This document shows, piece by piece, positions 1 through 5,156 of a DNA stretch of 6,465 nt. Source of the stretch: Desulfobacteraceae bacterium (GTDB lineage Bacteria > Desulfobacterota > Desulfobacteria > Desulfobacterales > Desulfosarcinaceae); NCBI GenBank assembly GCA_027031325.1, contig JALVRI010000134.1, positions 1 through 6,465 on the forward strand. Direction: 5' to 3'. The number at the start of each line of letters is the position of its first letter. Position 1 is the first letter of the stretch. The position numbers and the translations under genes are program-made. Under the pieces are notes generated by a model that was given only the letters and a program-made list of their open reading frames with translations, did no database searches and had not been told where the DNA came from.

Positions 1-151
1 CTCCGGCAAGGCCTTTGCGGGGGCCGCCGGCTGCGGTGACTTCTTCAACCAAGGTATCCCACTTTCCGCAGTCCGGGCAGCGTCCCAGCCATTTGCCGGT
101 TTTGTATCCACAGTTTTGGCAAACGAATATGTTTTTGGCTTGTTTGGGCAT
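1..151 (-). CDS. radA: DNA repair protein RadA (Sms), N-terminal fragment
   Basis: Fifty codons are present and the gene continues past the left edge. The protein begins MPKQAKNIFVCQNCGYKTGK and carries a four-cysteine zinc motif, C11-x2-C14 and C25-x2-C28, followed by GKWDTLVEE. This arrangement is the hallmark N-terminus of RadA/Sms. RadA is a RecA-like cytoplasmic ATPase that helps process recombination intermediates and migrate branches; its Walker and Lon-like domains would lie outside the window. The ATG at 151-149 is preceded on the minus strand by AAAGG at a suitable distance, and a good promoter lies further upstream, so the start is well supported. It is divergent from the transglycosylase gene, with 126 bp between the two starts. 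Confidence 0.93.
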   Translation of the reverse strand, partial: MPKQAKNIFVCQNCGYKTGKWLGRCPDCGKWDTLVEEVTAAGGPRKGLAG

Positions 152-192
152 GGGTAACCTTTGGCGGCGGTGATCCATAATTGACAGTCAAG

Positions 193-221
193 ACCATACC
201 ATGTCATGTTGCACCTATCAA
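193..221 (-). promoter_or_regulatory. Sigma-70 type promoter of radA
   Basis: On the minus strand TTGATA (221-216) is followed after exactly 17 bases by TATGGT (198-193). This gives a 5/6 match at -35 and a 4/6 match at -10, with transcription expected to start near 186, about 35 bases before the radA start codon. The predicted start lies in the perfect dyad TTGAC-A-GTCAA (181-191), which may be an operator. The call rests on spacing and consensus only. Confidence 0.5.
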
Positions 222-277
222 CCAGGGCAATTCACCGGCCCTAAAGGTTCAAAATATCCTTCGGAGATTGGGAAGGC

Positions 278-1147
278 ATGAAGGAAACGTCCTTCCGGAA
301 TATTGAGGCGGGTGTGATCCTGTTGGCAGCGAGCTTGCTGTTATCTGCCATCGCCTTTGCCGGTCAGACCGGTTTTTTCGATGCCCTCAAAAGGCGCTTG
401 CAGGCCGACGGGCTCGATGCCGAAAAAGTCGAACAGGTTTATGGCGACAGCCGGGTAAGGCTCGATGCCGGTGCGGTGGCGCGTTATTTCGTGCACGACG
501 AAGCCAGGATAGATTACAAGCGCTACCTGGATGACTACTGGGTGAACAAGGCCCGTGCTTACATGCGGCGCCAAAAACGGCCGCTCGAATCCGCCCGTCT
601 GCGCTATGGGGTGTCACCGGAGGTGATCACCTCGATCCTGTTGATCGAAACCCATCTTGGTGGCTACCTGGGCAAAAGGTCGGTTTTGAATACCTTGTCT
701 ACCATGGCGGCCATGGCCGACGAGAAGGCGCAGCGTTACCTCTGGAAACGGCTGCCCGCTTCGGTCAGGATCAGTTGGCCGCTTTTCAGGAAAAAGGCCC
801 GGCGCAAAGCCGGATGGGCCTACACCGAGTTGAAGGCGTTGCTGGTCTATACCTTTGAGCAGGGGATTGACCCGCTTCAGATCAAGGGCTCTTATGCCGG
901 TGCCATCGGCTTGGCCCAGTTCATGCCGAGTAATATTTTGGCCTTTGGCCGGGATGGTAACGGCGACGGCCGGATTGATCTTTTCGACCACCATGATGCC
1001 ATCGAGAGTATCGCCGCCTACCTCAAACATTACGGCTGGAAATCCGGTCTTGACCGCCGCCGGGCTTCGAAGGTTATTTACCATTACAATCACAGCTCCT
1101 ATTATGTCGATACGGTTTTGGATCTTGCCGACCTGCTGAAAGGGTAA
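278..1147 (+). CDS. MltB-type periplasmic lytic murein transglycosylase
   Basis: The 289-residue product is a lytic transglycosylase of the MltB/SLT_2 family. Such enzymes cleave the MurNAc-GlcNAc bond of peptidoglycan non-hydrolytically, leaving 1,6-anhydro-MurNAc ends. Residues 1-28 form a signal peptide (hydrophobic from about 12, predicted cut after AFA) with no lipobox cysteine, so the protein is probably soluble in the periplasm and not an outer-membrane lipoprotein like E. coli MltB. The catalytic glutamate is E124 in LLIETHLGG. The family block GSYAGAIGLAQFMPSN is at 204-219, an EF-hand-like loop DGNGDGRID is at 226-234, and the closing YHYNHSSYYVDTVL motif is at 268-281. The ATG at 278 has GGAAGG only one base away and CGGAG eleven bases away, so the ribosome site is imperfect. 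A GTG at 314 would leave a signal peptide without basic residues. It is followed after two bases by the PLDc_N gene. No clear promoter was found; TTCACC/TATCCT (231-260) is a weak candidate. Confidence 0.9.
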   Translation: MKETSFRNIEAGVILLAASLLLSAIAFAGQTGFFDALKRRLQADGLDAEKVEQVYGDSRVRLDAGAVARYFVHDEARIDYKRYLDDYWVNKARAYMRRQKRPLESARLRYGVSPEVITSILLIETHLGGYLGKRSVLNTLSTMAAMADEKAQRYLWKRLPASVRISWPLFRKKARRKAGWAYTELKALLVYTFEQGIDPLQIKGSYAGAIGLAQFMPSNILAFGRDGNGDGRIDLFDHHDAIESIAAYLKHYGWKSGLDRRRASKVIYHYNHSSYYVDTVLDLADLLKG

Positions 1148-1149
1148 AT

Positions 1150-1356
1150 ATGAAAGCGGCTGAATGGATAATTTTGGGGGGTATATTTTTCTTTTTGCTC
1201 ACCTGTTGGGCCATTGTCGATATCGCCCGCAAGGATTTCGGGGGTATCGAAAAAAAAGCCGCCTGGGCCTTTGTGTCCATGGTGCCCTTTGTAGGTCCGG
1301 TTTTATATCTGGCTGTCGGGTTTCGCAAGGGACGAAAGCCTTGCGGGGAAAAATAG
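1150..1356 (+). CDS. Small PLDc_N-type two-helix membrane protein
   Basis: This 68-residue protein has two membrane helices, at about residues 6-23 and 38-57. Between them lies VDIARKDFGGIEKK, and VPFVGPVLYLAVGFRKGRK follows in and after the second helix. This pattern (helix, acidic and basic linker with FGG, then PxxGPxxY helix and a basic tail) matches the PLDc_N domain, found at the N-terminus of cardiolipin synthases and also as stand-alone small proteins of unknown function. No phospholipase HKD motif is present, so no lipase activity should be assigned. The ATG is two bases after the transglycosylase stop and has AAAGGG (1139-1144) five bases upstream, within the preceding gene, so the two are almost surely co-transcribed. 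The function is unknown; a link to envelope maintenance is only inferred from the operon. Confidence 0.8.
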   Translation: MKAAEWIILGGIFFFLLTCWAIVDIARKDFGGIEKKAAWAFVSMVPFVGPVLYLAVGFRKGRKPCGEK

Positions 1357-1400
1357 GACTCGGTCGTGCCCGCATGAAAAGGACCGGAGCGAAATAACCA

Positions 1401-1430
1401 TTGACAAAACCGACGCGGATAAAGTAGGTA
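1401..1430 (+). promoter_or_regulatory. Probable promoter of tRNA-Glu
   Basis: A perfect -35 box TTGACA (1401-1406) lies 41 bases before the tRNA. With an 18-base spacer the -10 candidate is TAGGTA (1425-1430), which matches poorly; a 17-base spacer gives GTAGGT, which is no better. The predicted start near 1437 would leave an 11-base leader, short as is usual for tRNA genes. The support is the perfect -35 box and the position, not the -10 box. Confidence 0.45.
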
Positions 1431-1447
1431 GTCGCCATCATTGCCAA

Positions 1448-1523
1448 GGTCCCATCGTCTAGCGGTTTAGGACGCCGGCCTCTCACGCCGGTAACAGGGG
1501 TTCGAATCCCCTTGGGATCACCA
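1448..1523 (+). tRNA. tRNA-Glu (anticodon CTC)
   Basis: A complete 76-nt cloverleaf can be folded by eye. The acceptor arms GGTCCCA (1448-1454) and TGGGATC (1513-1519) pair with one G-U. The D arm is GTC/GAC. The anticodon stem CCGGC/GCCGG (1475-1479 and 1487-1491) encloses the loop CTCTCAC with anticodon CTC at 1482-1484, which reads GAG. The T arm is AGGGG-TTCGAAT-CCCCT. The discriminator A1520 is followed by an encoded CCA (1521-1523). The anticodon and the overall similarity to bacterial tRNA-Glu set the identity. It stands alone, with its own probable promoter and terminator. tRNA 3' ends are frequent integration sites, but I found no second copy of this 3' end in the window. Confidence 0.96.
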
Positions 1524-1542
1524 AATAAAATCTTTTGCCAAT

Positions 1543-1577
1543 GCCGTCTGTCAAGTTGTCTGCCGGGCGGCTTTTTT
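1543..1577 (+). terminator. Rho-independent terminator after tRNA-Glu
   Basis: GCCGTCTG (1543-1550) pairs with CGGGCGGC (1564-1571) to give an 8-bp stem with two G-U pairs and a 13-base loop. It is followed directly by six T residues (1572-1577). It starts 20 bases after the encoded CCA, the expected place for ending a single-tRNA transcript. Confidence 0.7.
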
Positions 1578-1669
1578 GTTTCCTAAACCCCTCCGGGTTC
1601 CTGCTTTTGCCGGATTCAAGGCCGGTTGTTTTGGTATCAAAAGTCTTTTCAGCTCTGGTTTGGTGTGCC

Positions 1670-1683
1670 GGCAGGATCCTGCC
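1670..1683. repeat. Perfect 14-bp palindrome
   Basis: GGCAGGATCCTGCC reads the same on both strands with no spacer. It is flanked by GGTGT on both sides (1662-1666 and 1685-1689) in direct orientation. It lies 25 bases upstream of the TTGACA at 1708, a place suited to an operator or activator site. A spacerless palindrome makes a poor RNA hairpin and there is no T-run, so a DNA-binding dimer site is more likely than a terminator. Confidence 0.4.
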
Positions 1684-1707
1684 AGGTGTTACCATACAAT
1701 TTTAGTA

Positions 1708-1736
1708 TTGACATATGACAGTTATATTGTTCTGAT
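1708..1736 (+). promoter_or_regulatory. Possible promoter for the hybrid kinase
   Basis: A perfect TTGACA (1708-1713) is followed after 17 bases by TCTGAT (1731-1736), a 4/6 match to the -10 box. The -10 region lies within CTGAT-A-ATCAG (1732-1742) and between the arms TGACAGT (1716-1722) and ACTGTCA (1749-1755), so a regulator bound there would block the polymerase. The leader to the kinase start at 1947 would be about 200 bases, which is long, and this weakens the link. Confidence 0.3.
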
Positions 1737-1803
1737 AATCAGCATGTTACTGTCAAGTGGCGCAGGCTGAAGCGCAAATCTTCTGATTTTATCTGATTCC
1801 GCC

Positions 1804-1986
1804 CTATTCCAATACGAGTTCAATCCAGGCGGTACGGCGTTTTCCAACCAGGTCGTACAAGGCCAAACCGAGAAGGGTTGCTTCTGTTTTCTTCCCACCC
1901 GGCAGGGTATTCAGGGCGGAAGGTTTTCTCACCCGGGGCTTGAGCGATGTTGCCAGTATTTTCGGTTTTGTTGCAAACGATTTCAT
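1804..1986 (-). CDS. Possible 60-residue hypothetical protein, antisense to the kinase start
   Basis: A minus-strand frame from the ATG at 1986-1984 to a TAG at 1806-1804 encodes a basic protein ending in LGLALYDLVGKRRTAWIELV plus LE. It has GGAAGG two bases before the ATG, rather close. The composition looks protein-like, with a mixed basic N-terminal half and an amphipathic C-terminal half, and no signal peptide. I do not recognise the family. It overlaps the first 40 bases of the kinase gene in antiparallel orientation, so at least one of the two starts is suspect. It could be a real small gene, the 3' remnant of a longer minus-strand gene whose frame stays open to 2085, or chance. Confidence 0.22.
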   Translation of the reverse strand: MKSFATKPKILATSLKPRVRKPSALNTLPGGKKTEATLLGLALYDLVGKRRTAWIELVLE

Positions 1987-4091
1987 TACCTTCCAATTAC
2001 AAAAGCTTCTGCCAGGCAGGAGCAACGGCGATACCTCAACAGGCATTTGTTTGGGGCTTGGCCGGGTTGGGAATTGGCCTGGCACTCTTGATGGTCCAGA
2101 TGATCTCTGCCGTCATGCGCAAAGCAGGCCTTGCAAGGCAGCTTGCTGAAAGCAAGGCTGTTTTTGAAGATCTGGTCTCCTTGATACCGGGCTGTGTCTA
2201 CCAGGTGGTTGATCGGCATGATGGAAAAACGGATTTGAAGTATTTAGATTCGGCCGTAGAAGAAATCGTCGGTCTTCCGGTCGAAAAGATCCTCAAAATC
2301 CATGAGTTGAATCACTTGGCGGACTTGGTCCATCCTGATGACAGGCAGGCCGTGGTGGACGGTATCAGGAAGGCCGCTTCAACGAGGATGGAATGGGAAC
2401 AGGAGTTCCGTATCGTCAGGCCCGACGGTAAGACCAAGTGGGTCCTGAGCAGGCTGAAGCCCCGGGAGCTGGAAGACGGCAGTATATACTGGACGGGCTT
2501 GTTGCTGGATATGACCGATGCCAGGCAGGCAGAGTCTACCCTGAAGGCCCAGGCAGATGAACATCGCGCCGTGTTCCAGGCGGCTCCTGACCCCATGGTG
2601 GTTTACGACACCGAAGGTCGGGTGAGATATCTGAATTCAGCTTTCACGAGGGTTTTTGGATGGACCATGGAAGAGTTGGTCGGCCGCAAGATAGATTATG
2701 TGCCGGAGCAAAACCTTGCCGAGACCATGGAGGCTATCCGTGAATTGTATGCCAATCCGAGCGGTTTCATCGAGTTTGAATCACGCCGGATTACCAAAAA
2801 GGGTGATATCCGGGATCTGGCAATCAGTGCCGCCATGTATCGCAAGCCGGACGGCACTGCAGGTGGGATGGTGGTCAACCTGCGGGATATCAGCGATCAG
2901 AAAAGGGCCCAAGAAGAACGCCGTCGCCTGGAAGTCAGGTTGCGCCAGGCCCAGAAAATGGAGACCATTGGTACTCTGGCCGGGGGGATAGCACATGATT
3001 TCAATAATATCCTGGCGGCCGTAATCGGGTATGCGGAGCTTTCGCTGAAAATTATCGACAAGGAAAGCCAGGCATACAACAACCTGCTCAAGATTATCGA
3101 GGCCGGTATCAGGGCCAAGGACCTGGTACATCAAATTCTTGCCTTCAGCCGCCAAAGCGAACCTGAAATGGTGCCGGTCAGAATGGCCGGCCTGGTCAAA
3201 GAGTCCCTCAAGCTGTTGCGTCCCACCCTGCCCACCAGCATCGAGATTGACGTGCATATAGGCAGCCAGGCAAAGGTGCTGGGAGATCCGGCCCAATTGC
3301 AGCAAGTCATCATGAACTTGTGTGCTAACGCGGCTCAGGCCATGGAAGAAAGGGGAGGCCGGTTGTCAATTTCTGTTTTTGAGCAGACCCTTGATGATAC
3401 CAGCGCGGTGGATGGACACGGCCTGGCTCCGGGATCGTATCTTACTCTGATGATAGAGGATCAGGGTGTCGGGATTGCCCCCGGGGTGCTCGACAGGATC
3501 TTTGATCCTTTTTTTACCACCAAGCCTCCGGGGAAAGGGACCGGGATGGGGCTGGCTGTTGCTCACGGGATCGTTACCGCCCACGGGGGAAGAATTACGG
3601 TTGAAAGTGCGCCGGGGCGGGGCTCTGTCTTCAGGGTACAACTTCCGGTCAGCAGTAAGGAAGAAAATAATCGGCGATATGAAGAAGATGAAGTTCCGAC
3701 AGGCCATGAGTCCATCCTGCTTGTCGACGATGAGCCCTCCCTGGTGGAGATGACCAAGACCATCCTGGAAAAACTGGGATACAAAGTGACAGCCTTTGAT
3801 GACAGCGAGGAAGCCTGGACCGCCTTCAGAGACCGTCCCTGGGATTTCGACCTGCTCATCAGCGACATGACCATGCCGAAGATGATGGGAGACCAACTGG
3901 CACGCCTGGTGCTTTCGCTGCGTCCCGGACTTCCGGTAGTAATCTTAACCGGTTACAGTGAAAAGATTTCCCCTGAAAAAAGCCGCGCCCTTGGCGTGAG
4001 GGCCGTGTTGTATAAACCGCTGACCATGAAAACCTTGGGCACAAAAGTCCGCCGGATACTAGACCGGTCGAAAGGGGAAAGCATCCCCTGA
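1947..4091 (+). CDS. Membrane hybrid sensor histidine kinase (PAS-PAS-HisKA-HATPase-REC)
   Basis: This 714-residue protein should autophosphorylate on histidine and pass the phosphate to its own receiver. One membrane helix (about 34-56) is followed by PAS 1 (about 72-190) and PAS 2 (about 203-318). The HisKA domain has phospho-acceptor H350 in GGIAHDFNNIL. The ATPase domain has the N box at 457-464 (NLCANAAQ), G1 DQGVGI (505-510), the F box FDPFFTTK (519-526) and G2 GKGTGMGLAV (529-538). The C-terminal receiver has D594/D595, phospho-acceptor D640, T668 and K690. All catalytic residues are present. The N-terminus is odd: only about 33 residues precede the helix, with no second helix and no periplasmic sensor, and the ATG at 1947 lacks a good ribosome site. 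A TGA in the same frame at 1941-1943 bars extension. AGGAG at 2018-2022 sits eight bases before an in-frame ATA (2031), not a usual start. The gene may have lost its 5' part. There is no DNA-binding output domain and no partner regulator in the window. The ligand is unknown. Confidence 0.9.
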   Translation: MLPVFSVLLQTISLPSNYKSFCQAGATAIPQQAFVWGLAGLGIGLALLMVQMISAVMRKAGLARQLAESKAVFEDLVSLIPGCVYQVVDRHDGKTDLKYLDSAVEEIVGLPVEKILKIHELNHLADLVHPDDRQAVVDGIRKAASTRMEWEQEFRIVRPDGKTKWVLSRLKPRELEDGSIYWTGLLLDMTDARQAESTLKAQADEHRAVFQAAPDPMVVYDTEGRVRYLNSAFTRVFGWTMEELVGRKIDYVPEQNLAETMEAIRELYANPSGFIEFESRRITKKGDIRDLAISAAMYRKPDGTAGGMVVNLRDISDQKRAQEERRRLEVRLRQAQKMETIGTLAGGIAHDFNNILAAVIGYAELSLKIIDKESQAYNNLLKIIEAGIRAKDLVHQILAFSRQSEPEMVPVRMAGLVKESLKLLRPTLPTSIEIDVHIGSQAKVLGDPAQLQQVIMNLCANAAQAMEERGGRLSISVFEQTLDDTSAVDGHGLAPGSYLTLMIEDQGVGIAPGVLDRIFDPFFTTKPPGKGTGMGLAVAHGIVTAHGGRITVESAPGRGSVFRVQLPVSSKEENNRRYEEDEVPTGHESILLVDDEPSLVEMTKTILEKLGYKVTAFDDSEEAWTAFRDRPWDFDLLISDMTMPKMMGDQLARLVLSLRPGLPVVILTGYSEKISPEKSRALGVRAVLYKPLTMKTLGTKVRRILDRSKGESIP

Positions 4092-4416
4092 TCAGGATTG
4101 AGCAACAGCTTACCACCCTAAAGATTTTCAGAAAAGATCCGGGCAAGCCAAATAGTCAAAGAGAACAGATTCGCCTTTTCCTGCAGCGGGTGGAAAACGG
4201 CGTTTGCAGTTGGAGGTGCCGGCTTGGCCGACGATGGGGCTTGAATCATGCTGCCGGCTTGGGCAGGATGGTAGCCTGTCACTTGGTGGTGTGTAATTTT
4301 TACCCGGCTTGGGTTTTCAACGTCCCAAAACTGGATATTTTTTACACGTCATTTTCTTCCAATCCTTCCTTTTGGAGTTTTCTTTCGTTTCAGAATCCTG
4401 TCAAAAAATCAAAATA

Positions 4417-4436
4417 AACAATAAATACATATTGTT
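4417..4436. promoter_or_regulatory. Dyad AACAATA-N6-TATTGTT, candidate activator site
   Basis: The two 7-bp arms (4417-4423 and 4430-4436) are perfect inverted copies with a 6-bp spacer. Their centre is about 66 bases upstream of the predicted sigma-54 start at 4493. Sigma-54 promoters need an upstream-bound AAA+ activator, whose dimer sites are typically dyads at such distances, so this is the best candidate here. The AT-rich context raises the chance of a coincidental repeat, and IHF-like bending is another possible role. Confidence 0.4.
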
Positions 4437-4465
4437 ATCAGTCTTATCCGTCAGGTCCGGCCGGT

Positions 4466-4482
4466 TTGGCATATCCGTTGCT
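4466..4482 (+). promoter_or_regulatory. Sigma-54 (RpoN) promoter of the ZraP-like operon
   Basis: TTGGCATATCCGTTGCT contains the invariant GG at 4468-4469 and GC at 4480-4481 with exactly ten bases between them. It matches the -24 box TTGGCA and the -12 box TTGCT. Transcription is predicted to start near 4493, giving a leader of about 75 bases before the ATG at 4568. Enterobacterial zraP is known to be sigma-54 dependent, which fits the product downstream. Such a promoter needs an NtrC-family activator; none is encoded in this window. Confidence 0.72.
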
Positions 4483-4567
4483 GAAAAGAAAAGTGACAGG
4501 CAGCACTGGCCACCTGGAGCCCGGCAAGAAACAGAAAACAATTATTTGAAGCGAGGAGGAAAACAAC

Positions 4568-5086
4568 ATGCAACCAAGACTCAGGAATATCAGGAAGACA
4601 ATGATAATCGGTCTGGCTTTTACTTTCATTATCGGTTTTGGAACCTTGGCACTGGCCCACGGGTGGGGTTACGGTCCCATGCGGGGTTCTGATGACTATG
4701 GTGGTGCTTGGATGGGGCCTGGATCTCACATGGGATACTGCCGGCCAGGTGGTTGGGCCGCCACCCTGACCGATCAGCAGGCGGCCGAGATTGAACGCCT
4801 CAGAGAGGAATTCTTCAAGGATGCCGACCCGTTGCGTAGAAAAATTTTTGAAAAGCGAGCCGAGATCGCCCGTGAGCTGGCCAAGGAAAACCCGGACAAG
4901 GCCAAGCTTGAGCGCCTTCAGCGCGAAGTAAGCAATCTCCGGGCGGATTTAGCTCAACTCAGGTTGGATTTCAGGCTGAAAGTTAGAAAAGTCGTCCCGA
5001 ATGCTCCTGCCGCCGGTATGGGCCGTGGTTTCAGGCATGGCTATGGTCCGGGCTCCGGCATGATGGGACCGGGATACTGCTGGTAG
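4568..5086 (+). CDS. ZraP-like periplasmic metal-stress protein (Spy/CpxP-like)
   Basis: The 172-residue product has a signal peptide (basic start, hydrophobic 12-29, predicted cut after ALA at 30). A Gly/His/Met-rich mature N-terminus (31-62, with H31, H54, M55 and C58) follows. The core at 66-142 is long, charged and helical, starting LTDQQAAEIERLREEF and containing repeated KRAEIARELAKENPDKAKLE-type heptads. The tail from 145 is Gly/Met-rich and ends MMGPGYCW. This order (signal, His-rich start, LT-x-Q-Q helical hairpin, AGMGxG tail) closely matches ZraP, a zinc-binding periplasmic chaperone that oligomerises and limits envelope stress, often with feedback on a ZraS-type sensor. Which metal binds here is inferred only; the Met and Cys content leaves copper open. 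The ATG has a strong AGGAGG (4554-4559) eight bases upstream. A sigma-54 promoter precedes it, and a SHOCT protein gene follows across a hairpin. Confidence 0.82.
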   Translation: MQPRLRNIRKTMIIGLAFTFIIGFGTLALAHGWGYGPMRGSDDYGGAWMGPGSHMGYCRPGGWAATLTDQQAAEIERLREEFFKDADPLRRKIFEKRAEIARELAKENPDKAKLERLQREVSNLRADLAQLRLDFRLKVRKVVPNAPAAGMGRGFRHGYGPGSGMMGPGYCW

Positions 5087-5095
5087 TAATCCGCA

Positions 5096-5132
5096 GGAGT
5101 GTCGCCTGGAAAGTTGCTTCCGGCGACACTCC
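5096..5132 (+). other. Strong intercistronic RNA hairpin
   Basis: GGAGTGTCGCC (5096-5106) pairs perfectly with GGCGACACTCC (5122-5132). Inside, after one unpaired T, GGAA (5108-5111) pairs with TTCC (5118-5121) around the loop AGTTGC. This makes about 15 pairs in all. No T-run follows, so it is not a standard terminator. It starts ten bases after the ZraP-like stop and ends 24 bases before the next start, a position typical of hairpins that protect the upstream message or dampen the downstream gene. Confidence 0.75.
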
Positions 5133-5156
5133 GGGCCATTAAGAAGGCTATGAACG

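Larger units (their letters stand above)
1578..1803. other. Gene-free stretch upstream of the hybrid kinase
   Basis: I see no convincing gene here. The open frames are short, have no ribosome site and give low-complexity translations. What it does hold is a 14-bp perfect palindrome at 1670-1683, a possible promoter at 1708-1736 and nested dyads at 1716-1755. The hexamer TCTGAT occurs at 1731, 1782 and 1792. It lies between a tRNA terminator and a kinase with a short N-terminus, so it may be a decayed or rearranged stretch, but no mobile-element remnant is recognisable. Confidence 0.5.
4092..4567. other. 476-bp regulatory intergenic region before the ZraP-like gene
   Basis: No credible gene lies here; open frames crossing it lack ribosome sites and have odd composition. 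Contents in order are: a 10-bp palindrome CCTGATCAGG over the kinase stop (4087-4096); three copies of CCGGCTTGG (4219, 4254 and 4304); a small hairpin CTGCC/GGCAG (4251-4266) without a T-run; an 11-bp inverted pair at 4274-4284 and 4491-4501; GTGTAA/TTACAC arms at 4291 and 4342; an AT-rich dyad at 4417-4436; and a sigma-54 promoter at 4466-4482. The base composition shifts from GC-rich to AT-rich toward the promoter. I saw no clear terminator for the kinase. Confidence 0.6.

Noticed and set aside
1324..1345. Hairpin CGCAAGG/CCTTGCG at the end of the PLDc_N gene as a terminator
   Set aside because: The 7-bp stem is real but lies within the coding region and is followed by GGGGAAAAATAGG with no T-run.
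1500..1523. tRNA-Glu 3' end as an attachment site of an integrated element
   Set aside because: No second copy of the 3' end and no integrase or phage gene was found in the window; the far end could lie outside, but nothing here supports it.
1483..1695. Minus-strand 70-residue open frame
   Set aside because: It is antisense to the tRNA-Glu gene and its terminator and has no ribosome site; frames ending in IPRGFEPLLP-like sequence are a known artefact of translating tRNA genes in reverse.
2781..3896. Long open frames on the minus strand within the kinase gene
   Set aside because: They are shadows of the kinase frame, which has a full set of HisKA, HATPase and receiver motifs.
4190..4692. Plus-strand open frames across the intergenic region into the ZraP-like gene
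   Set aside because: No ribosome site, unusual composition, and they run through the sigma-54 promoter and out of frame into a well-supported gene.
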